Positions 21,835 to 33,667 of a DNA stretch of 64,000 nucleotides are shown here, piece by piece. Source of the DNA: Chiua virens (lineage: Eukaryota; Basidiomycota; Agaricomycetes; Boletales; Boletaceae); assembly GCA_019787685.1 (NCBI GenBank), contig JAHNUO010000002.1, positions 2,666,001 through 2,730,000 on the forward strand, given 5' to 3'. The notes beneath the pieces were generated by a model that was not told the origin of the DNA, made no database searches, and was given only the letters and a program-made list of their open reading frames with translations. A program made the position numbers and the translations under genes. Each line of letters starts with the position of its first letter. The stretch's first letter is position 1.

Positions 21835-23001
21835 CTATAGCGTTACAATTGACCATCGAAGCTGCCAGAATGCCAATCCAAGTCCCATTTTCTCCACCCT
21901 TTCCAATGTTGCATCTACTCTCACCTTTCCTTTGGCGAAAACTTCACCATCCCACATAGCAGCCCATGATTCAGGGGAATGGCAAAACATGTTTGCTGCT
22001 TTGCCTGCAATCTCCATATACAAGCCTCCCTCTTGTTGGGTACCGGCTTGAATGCCACATATCACTGAGCCAGGCAAGGGGGACAGTAGACCTGCCAACG
22101 CGCTCGCAAGATGGCGTTGGTTTTCTTCTGAGAACAAGTGAAAGACATTGCCTGCGTAGATTGCTGCGCAATGGCCGGCCAGTGGATTCAATGAAGTCAG
22201 CGTGGGCAGGTCTGGTCTCTCTGTCTGCGGAAGCGCGTCAAATGGCGAGAACACGCGCAAGATTTCAGGGTTGAAAATATCCCCTGCAACGAAGCTGATC
22301 GGGTAAGAGGTAGGTGTCGTCCGGAAGAGATCGTGGCCTAGACCAAAAACTCTGACTGGTCAGTTTTCAAATTATCTTTAGTGCGTCACGTCCGACTTAC
22401 CTTGATGCAAGTCAGTGGTGATGATATTTTTGAGTGGATAACCGTCTGCGGCAGCTTTTCTCGCATCTACGCCGACTTGACACGCGCGATGGTCATCGTC
22501 GTGTTCAAATGGTAGGCAAGTGAGGTAACGAATGACTCACAGCAAGCCCCGACATCCAGCAGGAGACCATCTATTCGCTCTCGGCCGAGCTTGAGGACGC
22601 TTTCGTACACAGGAAGGACTGCCATCCCATGCCTGGAGGTGTATCAGCATGCGCAGAGATGGTAGATGCCGCCGTGGACATGCAACGTCGGAACCTACTC
22701 AAGGAAGGTAAACATTTGTATGCAAGGGTATGGAAAAACCTATGATGGAATGAGTTTTTCTGCAGTAGATGATCGAGCCCTGAATGACCTTGTACGCCTT
22801 CTCCTGCACCTTCAAAATGTGGGCCTTCAGCGCGGCATCATCGTCGATTCCGGTATGAGCTTTGAAGAAAGATGCTTGCTCTGGAGATAATGTATAGATG
22901 GAGGACGCTGACGGCATCTCAGGCATCACGACAGTCGTCACCTTGAGATCTCCTGCCCCACGAGTCGAACCATCGGACCCAGGGAACATCGATTCTGTCA
23001 T
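21835..23001 (-). CDS. SAM-dependent methyltransferase-like protein (fungal family)
   Basis: The start at 23001 leads into the family N-terminus (IYTLSPEQASFFKAHTGID, LKVQEKAYKV). Further exons give a SAM-binding glycine motif (GLLLDVGAC, near 22560), GVDARKAAADGYPLKNII, GLGHDLFRTTP and SFVAGDIFNP, ending in the long exon 22260-21835 with LTSLNPLAGHCAAIYAG, FHLFSEENQ and MFCHSPESWAAMWDGEV. Four or five introns of about 50 nt interrupt it. Members of this class are frequent in mushroom genomes, often near secondary-metabolism genes; the substrate is unknown. It reads as intact. A damaged copy lies immediately downstream of its promoter side in the same orientation (23353-24440), and a third copy starts at 63347. 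Confidence 0.85.
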
Positions 23002-23352
23002 GGTGATACTCCAATGATCATGAGGGATCAGCTGGGCCGCTGTGCGCTATGCCGGCGTTTAAGTGATACACCGTGACTGCGGCGGCCGGGCGCACGACCC
23101 GATCCCATCATCTCGGCGAGCAATGAGCCGACGGCGAATACTACGGTCAGTAGGATTACTAGTAGTAACCCGTACAACTTGAAAGACACTATCAGGGCCT
23201 AGAGTAACTCACTGTTGTATTCATAAGGGAAGCTCTCGCTGTACAAACGTATTTCCGAGTCAGCATCTATTGGAATTTGTTCTGAAGCGTTGTAAACGTT
23301 TCCCCGAGCCACATGATCCTGATGGTCTCATGCAGTCTGCTTATCTCTTTGA

Positions 23353-24440
23353 GCTACAGCCTTACCACTGACCACTCCAACCGCTCGAATGTTACCCCAG
23401 CCCCTCTATCTACCCTCTCTAATTTCGTATTCACCCTCACGCTTCCCATTCCAAAGGGCGGCCGAGACTCAGGGGAGTGCGCAAACATCTCAATAACACA
23501 TTCTAAAATTTCTAGGACGACAAATCCTTTCTGTGAGCTTCCGCTGTGTCAACCACATATCATGGAGCCTGGCTGAGCAGACAAGAATCCTGCCAATGCT
23601 CTCGCCAGAAGAAGTTGGTTTTCCTCTGAAAAACAGGTAAGAAAATCTGGCGGCGTATATCACCGCGCAACGGCCAGAAAGTGGATTGAGGGACGTCAAC
23701 GTAGACAAGTCTGGTTTCCCTGTTGAAGAAGGGTGGTCAAACGGCGGAACGATCTGCAGCAGGTTAGGGTCAAACACGTTACCAACGACAAAGCGAATCG
23801 GATAGGTTTCTGGTGTGGTTCTGAACAGAGCGTGACCCACGCCAAAGAACCCTTGAAAAGTATCAGTTGGCGTCATCAGGAGATCTCAGTAGGCACCTTT
23901 CTTCAAATCGATGGTCACGACGTTCTTCAATGGAAAACCGTCTGCAACAGCTCTCCTTGCATCCACGCCAACTGGTACGTGCGATTCGGTTATGGGTAAT
24001 GAGGTAAAAGTCAGGGAGCGCTGGTGAGTCGGACTCACAACATCCAGTAAAATTGGGTCCTGACGCTCTTCACTAAATTTGATAATACTTTTGTACTCCG
24101 GGAATGTTGCAATCTCTGACCTAGCTGTAAATCAGTGTCTTGAATGTACTAAAGTCGACGGGAAAATGTACTGATATCCAAATTGTGTTCTGTTCCGAGC
24201 ACAAACATGAAACGACGTCATCTGATTGACCTTGTACGCCTTCTCTTGCACATCTAGGATGGGTCATCGTCGTTATCTATCCCAGTCTCTCCTCTGAAGA
24301 AGCTCGCTTGCTCTGGAGAGGGGTGATGAGCTGCATCGAGCGGTAGCGTGTTGGGCTTTGTCACAGCTAGGATCTTGAGATCTCTAGCCCCAGCGATTCC
24401 TGTAAGGAGTTAAACGTCGTTCAAATCAGGGAGTGCTGCA
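23353..24440 (-). pseudogene. Decayed tandem copy of the methyltransferase
   Basis: Reading the minus strand from about 24440, GARDLKILAVTKP and SPEQASFF match the neighbour. The frame is then lost after TGIDNDDD, where about six residues of the consensus are missing. Later blocks are recognisable (GVGHALFRTTPETYPIRFVVG, LTSLNPLSGRCAVIYAARF), but an extra A in the run 23629-23633 shifts the frame before SEENQ. A TGA stop falls after SMICG (23549-23551). About 14 residues corresponding to AAMWDGEVFAKG are deleted before VRVNTKLERV. The terminal TAG is at 23353-23355. Several independent lesions, including deletions that no sequencing error would make, show a true pseudogene made by tandem duplication. 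Confidence 0.82.
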
Positions 24441-25025
24441 CGGCGACCACGAGTACGCCCCACCTTGATAATACGTCAATCGTTAAATATGGCGCAACAA
24501 ACCTGTGCTCTAACGCTCGCAAGCACTGCATGCCATCGCCTCAATTTTCGTGGTTTGACCGAGTGGGGTCACTGGGGCCGCAGGCCCATTGATAGCCTTT
24601 GGATCATCAATCCAACCTAATCACAACGCACCATTTCCGTTCTGGTTAATCGAAGACATCGAGTTGCGATGCCAGCATAGTATGTAACCGAGTCGCCTTG
24701 CAGAAAACAGGTGGACCTCGTTTTCTGGTCGAATACGTAGTATCACGTACTCTGATTACTTGTTATCAAGGGGGATAAAACGGCCCGTTTCAAGTTTGAT
24801 ATATACGATCCTCCTCGAACGCAGGAGATGAACGCCGCCTGTCCTTGAACCGAAGAACTCGGCGTCTAGAGTCTAGACTATGAGGTCCTTACATACATAA
24901 AACCCACTCTAGATGACGTCCAAATTTGGAGAGATCAAAACAGGTGTACATGACGCGCCGAACGCGAAATAAAACGCGAATCGGACTTTTGATTTTTCTC
25001 GTCTCGTCTTGACACCTCGTTAGTC
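24441..25025. other. Intergenic, promoter side of peroxiredoxin
   Basis: No gene was recognised. The region contains the promoter of the peroxiredoxin gene and the former promoter of the pseudogene. Confidence 0.45.
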
Positions 25026-25943
25026 ATGGTTGCTCGTGTTCAACGCCCCGCTCCAGCATTCACCGCGCCCGCCGTCGTCGACGGTCTCTTCAAAGACATC
25101 ACCCTCGCTGATTACTTGGGTCAATGGTAGGCCTTATTCTTCGAGGCACGGTTTGAGCTCAGACTTTTCTCTCCGTCGTAGGGTCGTCTTGTTCTTTTAC
25201 CCCATGTAAGCTTCCAGTTATGCTTGACGTCCGAGCTAAACTGTGTTTCCAACAGGGACTTTACCTTTGTTTGCCCCACTGAGATCCTCGCCTTCAACGA
25301 CGCCCTTCCTCGGTTCGCCGAGCTGGAAGCCGTCGTTCTCGGTTGGTTATATCCCGCGACAGGGAACGATGGGTCACTTACGTTTTTGAACAGGCGTCTC
25401 CACCGATTCGCAGTACTCCCACTTTGCTTGGGCGCAACAGCCGAGGAAGCAAGGTGGCCTCGGCCCCGAGTTGAAACTCCCTTTGATTGCGGACAGGAAC
25501 ATGCAGATCTCCCGCGACTACGATGTTCTCATCGAGGACGGGGGTATTTCTCTCCGTGGTCTGTTCATCATCGACCCCAAAGGCATTGTGAGGTAACGCG
25601 ATTTTCACTGGCATTGCACGTGTCGTCCCTTCGTCGTATGCTCAATATGGCTCTCTAGGCAAATCACGGTCAACGATTTACCGGTTGGTCGTTCCGTCGA
25701 TGAGACCCTCCGTTTGTTGCAGGCATTCCAATTCACGGTACGTTTTTGAGCTTGTTCTCGGTGGGGCTGGCTTGTGATAATTCATTAACACAGGACAAGC
25801 ATGGAGAAGTGTGCCCTGCCGACTGGACTGAAGGGAGCAAGACGATGAAGGCTGATCCCAAAGGATCCTTGGACTACTTCGTGTCCGTGAATGAAGACGT
25901 GGAGATGCAGGTCGCTGGCAAGAAACGTACACGCAAAGACTGA
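25026..25943 (+). CDS. Typical 2-Cys peroxiredoxin (thioredoxin peroxidase)
   Basis: The ATG at 25026 begins [18 protein letters not shown]. Short introns then separate [11 protein letters not shown], a small exon [23 protein letters not shown], and [13 protein letters not shown] with [14 protein letters not shown]. Next come [37 protein letters not shown] and the last exon [18 protein letters not shown]. The peroxidatic Cys is in FVCPTE and the resolving Cys in GEVCPADW, so this is the Prx1/Tsa1 type, which reduces peroxides using thioredoxin. GGxGP-type and C-terminal YF-containing sequences (GGLGP, DYFVSV) are present, the elements linked to peroxide-sensitive peroxiredoxins. The exon of about 24 nt is notable. 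Cytosolic location is expected because there is no targeting signal. The gene is intact. Confidence 0.95.
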
Positions 25944-26342
25944 GTTGACCATACCTTGGGGCTACTAACAGAGCCACATGTAGAATAGCAACGATCTGCT
26001 TGATGTATACAGTTGGGCTATTTTGAAGTGAATGTACGCACCGTGATAGTCTCGTCTGGCGCAGAAAACTACGCGCGATGGATGGAAGTGGTAGCTGCAG
26101 GTCTGGCAAATATACTGGATTGATATGTCGACTGTGGAGAGTCGTTAATATGGGTACACGACGTAGCAAACGAGACGGCAAAGTAAAACACGATACCACA
26201 TGAAAGAAAATACAACAATACATCACGAACAAGGCACAAGCACAGGTCACCGAAATTCATACCCATCTGCATCAACCCCGGCTGCCTGTATCGTTCTTCC
26301 TTGTTCGACTTACCCAGAAGATAGAGGTACCTCTCAGCTTGT
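25944..26342. other. Intergenic between convergent genes
   Basis: This is the shared 3' flank of the peroxiredoxin and the Ser-rich membrane protein. No gene was seen. Confidence 0.5.
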
Positions 26343-28150
26343 CTAATGCCGCCTCGCGCTTCCCCAGCTCGCCTCGCTCCCAGCCTCGCTCCCAGCCTCG
26401 TGTCCAACGAGCACCTCGCTTCCCTCGCTCCCGTCCCCGTGATTCGAGCCAGTTCTAGTACCGCGCGTCAGATGCTCAAAGTCGAGGAACGGGTCGTTCC
26501 CCCTATCATGAACGGATCCCGCGGCATGGCGGCTGGGTGTCACAGGCGACATACCCCAGTCGCTGTCATCACTTGCGACAGACAAAAATTCATCTGCTTC
26601 GGACTCAGATGCGACGCGGCTGAAAGGTATCGGAGAAAGAAAGGAGGCGTCGGAGATTGCTGACGACAATGCCGAGGAACGCGATCGGGATATCAAACCG
26701 GGACGTGACGAATCCGGGGGAGTTGGAGCAAGGGCAGAGAGATGGGGGGATGCGGAATAACGCTCTCCTCATGAACTACAACCTCTGGACTGCTACTGCG
26801 AGGCGACGAAGGTGCTGAGATCATGCCAATGGAAGACGCAGGAGGGGAGACCATTACAGGCGGAGTAGGTGGGGCAGGGTACCGTTCCGAGAGGGATCCA
26901 ACGACCGACCGATTTGTTCCGGGACCAGACAATGTGGAAGTAGACGTAGAAACATGAGGGTCGTCACCGTCGTCGGAACCACCCATTCTTATTTCGTTCG
27001 CGAGTCCGCTGGTCCTGCGATGCATATTCAAACTTCCGAGCGTACGAAGTGAACTTGTGGAATTTGGGCGCGAAGGAAGCGTTCCCTCGAGCCCAGCAGC
27101 GGACGGAGGAGCCATTGCCCTTGTGATCGGAGAAAACGGCCGCTCGCCATACATCTCGGCGCTTGAACGTGGAGTGTCTGGAAGGAGGGGACCGAATGGA
27201 GGTTCCTCAATCATGAGTTGGTACGTTGAGGTGTGTACCAAGGGCTGCAGAACACCATCAGTCGCAGATGAACGTCGAGCAGTGCGGGGAATTGCAAGTG
27301 GAAACGGGAGAACGACGTCAGGATTGGCCACAGCATCAGTGGGCCGGGAAACGATTGAGTCAACGGAGTCTGATAATGCCACATCTCCTTGCGTTGTCGT
27401 TGACTGCGATTCAGATCGAAGACGACGAGTGGGTGATAGGGGCAGTGACGCCGTACTCCGTGTCATTGGAGAGGAAACATTCGAGATAACGTGAGTCGAT
27501 GCGAGTGGTGTGTGTGAAAGAGAAGTGAATGACTGTGATAAGTGTGAGGACACCAAAGCAGCACGAAATTTACATCGGTCGTTCACCTCATCAAGGGTTG
27601 TACTCATAATGTCGAAACCATCAGAATCGTCTACAAGACGACCCGTTCTTCGGTTTCGGAGATTGTTCCCTGTCCTTTGACTTCTGAGTACCTCGTTTCG
27701 CCATTCGTCCACCTCCCTGGAAACGAGCGCTTCTAGTTCAAACCCATCGACAGAGAGACTACTCGGTGCTGGCGCTCTACCACTCTGACCAGCCTGTCTC
27801 GGATGGTCACCATTCTGATCGGAAGGATCAGAAGAAGCTGAACCGCGACCCTGACGAGATGCGCGGACGGAAACGGCGCCCGCGCGTTTGTTGCGTGCTG
27901 CTCGCCTCCGCTCAATAAAGTTTTCGGCCCATGCTTCAATTCTCGGGGCTAAATGCGGCTCGTATACATACTAGAAGAAACATTGAGGGCGGGAGATAGT
28001 AAAGGGGGGAGCGTGTGAGTGCATGTGTTTTGTCTCCGGGGATGCGGGGCACACCGAGCGAATGCGAACGTACCTCTTTGAATGCAATTACCGCACCTAT
28101 ACCTACGATGGCCGCGACGACGTATACAGGCTACTGGTGGAGCCATGAAT
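26343..28150 (-). CDS. Ser/Pro-rich protein with one N-terminal membrane segment, unknown
   Basis: An exon ending near 28076 encodes a single hydrophobic segment PVYVVAAIVGIGAVIAFKE that starts at 28130 after a 3' splice site. After an intron of about 105 nt the reading continues from about 27970 as YVYEPHLAPRIEAWAENF, a basic stretch ERRRAARNKRAG and a long low-complexity region rich in Ser, Pro and Thr down to 26343. The true first exon is not resolved. In the C6 run (G6 at 26744-26749 on +) the frame changes by one base: with seven C the reading continues as HLSALAPTPPDSSRPGLISR into the 26696-26343 frame, otherwise it stops at 26693. That break is either an indel error or a real truncation. 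I do not recognise the family; the layout suggests a membrane-anchored protein with a disordered cytosolic tail. Confidence 0.55.
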
Positions 28151-28218
28151 CCTTGTCCACTTGGAGCTGAGGTCAATCCAGTGAACAGGTTTCGTGCGCA
28201 GCACCTGAATGTCATCAA

Positions 28219-31083
28219 TTAGATGGACGAAGAACGCCTGATAGTATTACCTACCAATGAGACGAAGAATATACTGACGAAAGTCAACCTTTACAGAAAC
28301 CGGTTGTTGATCTGTGGATGGATTGTAGTGGTGGACTGGAGAGAAGTTGGGACGGCTCTCCGTAATTGACTACCACCCCTTTTTACACATCGTCCGGAAA
28401 GTCCCGGGTACGTATGTATAGTCCTAATTTGGGACTCGCTCATTTCCTCGTCTTCCAAATCATGTTCAGCAACGCAAAGGCTCAAAGTTGCGACATTCAA
28501 GTTGGTGCGAAGACCATGGGTCCACCACCTTCCCAGGGAGCGAGATAATGATAATTAATTGCCTTCACACGGACGCTTCGAGTCATAGAAACCGTGAGGC
28601 GAAGACGTAAAACACAGCAAGTCTTGAGGTGAACCATTCTAGGGAACGAAGGCCGACGATTCGTCTCCTTCTTCAAAGTTGAAGTTGTCTGGGATCAAAC
28701 CAAGGTGAGTGCTCGTCGTGGAGAGTATTGATACCTAGGGAACGGGAGCGACGAAACCAGGTGGAGTAGTTGAACGTGAATCAGATTTATGATTCGGCTG
28801 CATGTTCGGACTCGCCTAAATTCGACAATAATTATCAACTGCGCCTCTCCCCCTCCGGCATACGGAGTTCATAGCCGCGTCGAATTAATTTCGTTATAAA
28901 CGTTCGTTTCCATAAATGCCAGTTATGGTGACTCAGGACAGGTCATATTGAACTCTGGTGGACCAGGATGCTGCCGGTGAGTGATTGATCGAGGTCTCTT
29001 GCATATGGTTTTAGCTTTGAAATGAAGTAAGTAGTTGAACACTCCGGTCACAGTCTTCTGACAGTATGCGGGATGGCAACATCTACGTTGAAATCCCCGC
29101 ATAAACTTCGTCTTGTCAAACTTCAAGCTTTATTGGTGCCCTCGACTCGGAATGGCCGCTTTTAGATCTCTGTTCGTATCACTTACTCGGGGGACCACGC
29201 CAAATAGGATACTAGACTACAAGCGTTTGACCCTACTAAGTCACCATCCTTTTCATCTCAATTGTTGTTGACACGCTCTATCTAGAGGTAAACGCCGAAC
29301 TTTCGGAGAATGCCATACCTTGTTATCACCAGTGACTCAACGCTTCAGGCAGGGTTTAAATTCAGGCGGCATATATCTGCTTTACACAATAACTGTATAC
29401 ACAAAATTGATGAACCGCGTTAGTATCGCCCGCGCCCGTGCCGACATTACCGTATAATCTTGCCACCCGACTGGATGCAAGGAAGACAAATCCACGCCGT
29501 TCATGATATACCTCCTGACGGCGGTCCTCACAACGGTGACCCGCACGTCGCAAGTTCTTGCTACTCCTGCAAACGTAAGAATGATTGGTGTTGAAGTGCC
29601 TTCGGACTTCAGTGTTACTCGAAGCGCCGACGAAAAGGCGGTAGCAGTTGTAAGGTCATGAGTGTGGCGCCTGACTTTGGCTGTGGCGGTCAGTTCGATC
29701 TGATCTGATAATGTGACGGCTAGCTGAAAGGCTATTCCGAGGAGACACTGGCGGAAGACGTGATACCCGGTGGCGTTTTTGACGAGATTTAATGGGCGGG
29801 CAACTTTGATGATGCGGGCAGATGTATTATACTACGCCACTGTGACCAATTGATTACGATCGAACAGAACAATCTGTTTACTTTGAAAGGAAGCTGGCTG
29901 GAATCATAATGATGATGCTGGATGGGTGAAAGGGGGCAGATAAAGGTGAAATGAGGCATCAAGGGGCGATACAGTCGCGGCGAGTTGATCTCACCTTGCA
30001 CCGTGTTGGCGATTTTCCGGGAAAGATCCTGAAACGAGGCAGAGAACGTGTTCAACTACTTCCATGTCGAGACGTAGGATCGGTAATTAGTCTCTGATAG
30101 AGGACTCGATATTGCCAAAAGGCTCGTCCTTGCTGACCAAGTGACAGAGTCCTAAAATGATGGGTAAGGCAGTAAGACATAAAGCTTTACGGTGGATCAA
30201 GGAGGTAGTAGACGGAGCCCGCAGGCCAAGCCAAGCGATGACTCACTGGACCCTAGATGGATGAATCGGCCGAGAGCGCTGAATCGCGGGTTTTGAGGTC
30301 CGCGTAAGCGCCGCGCCGAGAATTGCGCTGAATGCTTCAACCAACGGCGTGAAGTGCATGAAAATTCCCCTGCAAAACTTTGTCGATCATGCGACTTACG
30401 AGGCAGTGGGAGTTGTTTTTGAACATGGATCTACTTTCCGGTACATTCATATCGCGTCGCGCTGCGGCGTCCGCGCCACACCCGAGTATCTTGGTTGCCA
30501 CGCATCACCGTCAGTGGACGTTTCTTTTTCTTAATTCGATGTGTCATACCTTCTTGGCGCTTTATTGCTTGTGATCTCGAGCATGAATGCATGACTCGCG
30601 GGTCGTGATCTAGAGTTGCAGTGCCGGGCCCTGTTTCCAAAGGAACATGGTCCTCGGCCGTTCTGAAAATCGATCAGGGAACTTAGTGCCTAGACTGAGA
30701 GGGGCGCTACTTTTGGGGGTGGGATATCAGACAGGTGAGCATTCCTGCGGTGATTTGACATATTCTATTCTGATTTACAGTGAACGAATTCTTTGTTTGA
30801 ATATAGACAATCTAGGAATGCCCCGCAATGCCATGTGGATGGGTAGTGTGCCTTTTCTACGGAGAACGTACGTGATTGCGAGTTCGACGATGGGTCACTC
30901 TGGTGTGTATGTCCTTTGGGATATCCGATCTGGTAAATAGATCGACTTTTTGTCGTCCGTGTTATGATATGTTTTCGTCACACCTCCGAGGACTTGTGTA
31001 TAAAAGTCACTGCACGTCCTTCGTCTCATCATCTCGACTGCCCCTCTCTCCCCTGCACGCTCGCAGGCCCAACGCCATCTCTA
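28219..31083. other. Gene-poor intergenic region
   Basis: About 2.9 kb with short, overlapping frames only. I found no transposase, RNA gene or conserved motif. The right end is the P450 promoter. Confidence 0.4.
30999..31006 (+). promoter_or_regulatory. TATA box of P450 gene
   Basis: TATAAAAG lies about 80 bp upstream of the ATG at 31084, with pyrimidine-rich CTCTCTCCC sequence following, as is usual at fungal start sites. Confidence 0.45.
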
Positions 31084-33033
31084 TGGATTCACACACCCTC
31101 TCCCTTTCTTGGATCACCGTTCTTTGTGCCTCCCTCGTCGTCCTTTATGTCGTCGCTCGTGCGCTATACCGTCTCTTCCTCTCTCCCCTCAGCGCGATAC
31201 CCGGTCCCTGGTACGCTGCGGTCTCCGACTTTTGGATGACAACGCACACTCTTCGCCTTCAACAATGCCAGACGAATCACCGACTGTTTGCGGAATACGG
31301 CCCAGTCGTGCGTGTCGGTCCCAACAAGGTAATTTTCAAGGACATCACGTCCATGCGAAGCGTGTACTCGGTCCACAAATTTGACAAGAGCAAGTTTTAC
31401 AAGGGCCTCCTCACGTTCGTCGCTTTTGTTCATAACCCCGTTTGAGACTCACTCTTTTGACAGAAACGAAAACGACCATGCGTAATTACCCTTCCTCTTG
31501 ATGGCTGCTTGCGTTTATTTGACTACAGATTCACCACTCTTGATCACATCGGACATGCGGCGCGGCGCAAGGGGTATGCACAGCACTATATCCCTGCAAA
31601 CTTGGCCCTCTTCCAAGGGGAAGCACACGACCACGTTCTAGACCTTGTAACCGTAGGTGGCGATGTTTTCCATTTTCTGTATCTCATGAATGAGTTAGGC
31701 TCTCGAACATGTCGGCGGTAAATATCCTCTGGACTGCCTCGCTTTATTTCGCCACTTTATGGTCGATGTTATCATTTCATCCTCTCACGGGTATCGCCAA
31801 GGCGCCCTCAGCAAGTGGATTCTCGGTGGAATGGATCCGATCGCGACTGCGATATCTGACTTTCCGAAGAGAGGAATCGTCGTAGGTTTCAACGCAACTG
31901 AGGTATGGTACAAGCTGACCAGGGATTCAGCGGAGCACTATGCCATCTTGTTTATGGAACTTGGTTTGCCGTATCCCGAACCGGAGATGGCACCAGATTT
32001 GCGATTCCGACAAGACCATTGCCGAGGTCAGTGCTCTCAGACTCTGCATCTCATCACGCACCATTCTGATTCACAAACTAGTTTGTTGGTGCCCGTGTCT
32101 ACGAGATGCGTGCCAAAGTTGGTATGGGAACTCTGGATTCGGAGAGGATCACTTTGCTACAACGTCTTCTTGAACACAAATATTCGCCCCATCAACAAAT
32201 GCCCGATCATGATATCATCTCAGAATTGATGGGACATATGTTCGTCGTTACTTTCCACCTGTGCTTATAGTCGAAGATCTAATGCCCGTCTGAAGGATTG
32301 CAGGCTCTGATACTACATCGAATTCCCTGTCATACTTTTTTTGGGAATTGACCCGCAGGCCGGATATTGTGAACAAATTACAAGCAGAACTCGACCAAGC
32401 TATGCCGGACTGCCATGTTGTGCCCGACCTAGCCATCCTTCAGAAGCTCCCATACTTGAACGCGTTTATCAAAGAAGGTCAGTCATCCCTCACTCTGTTG
32501 AACTTAGGAGCTGCAATTTCCGCAGGTCTTCGAGTGTACACCGCAGCGCCCAGCGACCTAGAGCGGGTTGTCCCATCATCGAATTCTAATAACGGTGCCT
32601 TGGACTGAACCATTTGACTTGATGGGTTATGCCCTACCTCCAGGAACGGTAATTGCTACGCAGAGCTGGTCGATGCACCGTGATCCCACCATCTTTCCCT
32701 CCCCGGAGAGTTTCATCCCCGAACGATGGCTCCATGGACCAGACGCCACAGAGAAGATGGCGCAGTACCTGATGCCTTTCGGAACAGGTAGCCGCCAGTG
32801 TGGAGGGATGAGTCTGGCCTATATGATGCTCAGAATCACGGTCGCAGCGTTAATAAGGAACTTCAACGTCTCGGCGCCGCCTGAAACCTAATGAGAGGAG
32901 TATGGAGATCAAGGACGCCTTTGTGAGTTTGCCTGCCTGATCCATAGATGCATTAAACTCAAGGAGAGTATTCATTTAGGTCATCTTCCCAGCCGCCATG
33001 GAGTGCAAACTCACATTTCATCCCCGTAACTAA
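31084..33033 (+). pseudogene. Cytochrome P450 with two one-base frame breaks
   Basis: The start at 31084 gives an N-terminal membrane anchor (LSWITVLCASLVVLYVVARAL) and the Pro-rich hinge IPGPWYA. Further exons give FTTLDHIGHAARRKGYAQHY, GALSKWILGGMDP, and the I-helix MIAGSDTTSNSLSYFFWEL, which splices only if the intron ends at CTGAAG near 32305. The K-helix EGLR, the PERW-type region and the haem loop [10 protein letters not shown] near 32780 follow. Joins are canonical throughout, but an extra T at 32606 (GGAC-T-GAACC) interrupts [11 protein letters not shown], and an extra T at 32889 interrupts PPETNERSMEIKDAF. A last exon gives VIFPAAMECKLTFHPRN with a stop at 33031-33033. All catalytic motifs are intact, so this is either a very recent pseudogene or a working monooxygenase seen through assembly indels. 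The substrate is unknown. Confidence 0.75.
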
Positions 33034-33667
33034 TTTGCGTCCTCACAACAATCATTCTACACCTACGTCCTCTGAACATGTTATGCCGTCTTCCCTTCCT
33101 CTCCTTTCTCGCTGGAATATTAAACACTTTATAATCACGTAATAGTTCGTTGGTGTACTCATATGTATCTTCGAACCGGAACCGGCTTTCATTGTTTCTT
33201 TATCGATACGTCGAAGGTCCTCTTTTTTGTGACATGTCGTCTAGATACCCAGTTGGCAGGACCAAGATTGTACCAGTATTCCAAGTAGAAATTAGAATCC
33301 GTTTGCAGGAGAGAACTGTCTCGCCTCAAGACTGGTCGCTCGACCGTGTGAAAAGTGGACACTCCGTGATCATTGTCGTGACATCTTTAATTCTTAGCTT
33401 CTTACCCGCAATTGCAATTCAAAACGTAGTTTACCTGTCATCGCTTTAGCCGTAGAATTCTAGATATTTTCATTTTGTGGATGATGAGGAGTGAGGACAT
33501 GGATGTCAGCATCTGGTCCCGGAATTGCATGTTCAGGCAGCCATTAGCCGACGAAAGGTCCCGTCTTATCTTCGCTTCCCTAACCGGCTGTTTTGGTTCA
33601 ACCCTGGGCTCAAGCACTCACTCCCAGTGGAGCCCAAGCCCAGGCTACTTCAAACTAACTATAAACT
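33034..33667. other. Intergenic between P450 and permease
   Basis: No gene was recognised in these 634 bp; they hold the terminator of the P450 and the promoter of the permease. Confidence 0.45.
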
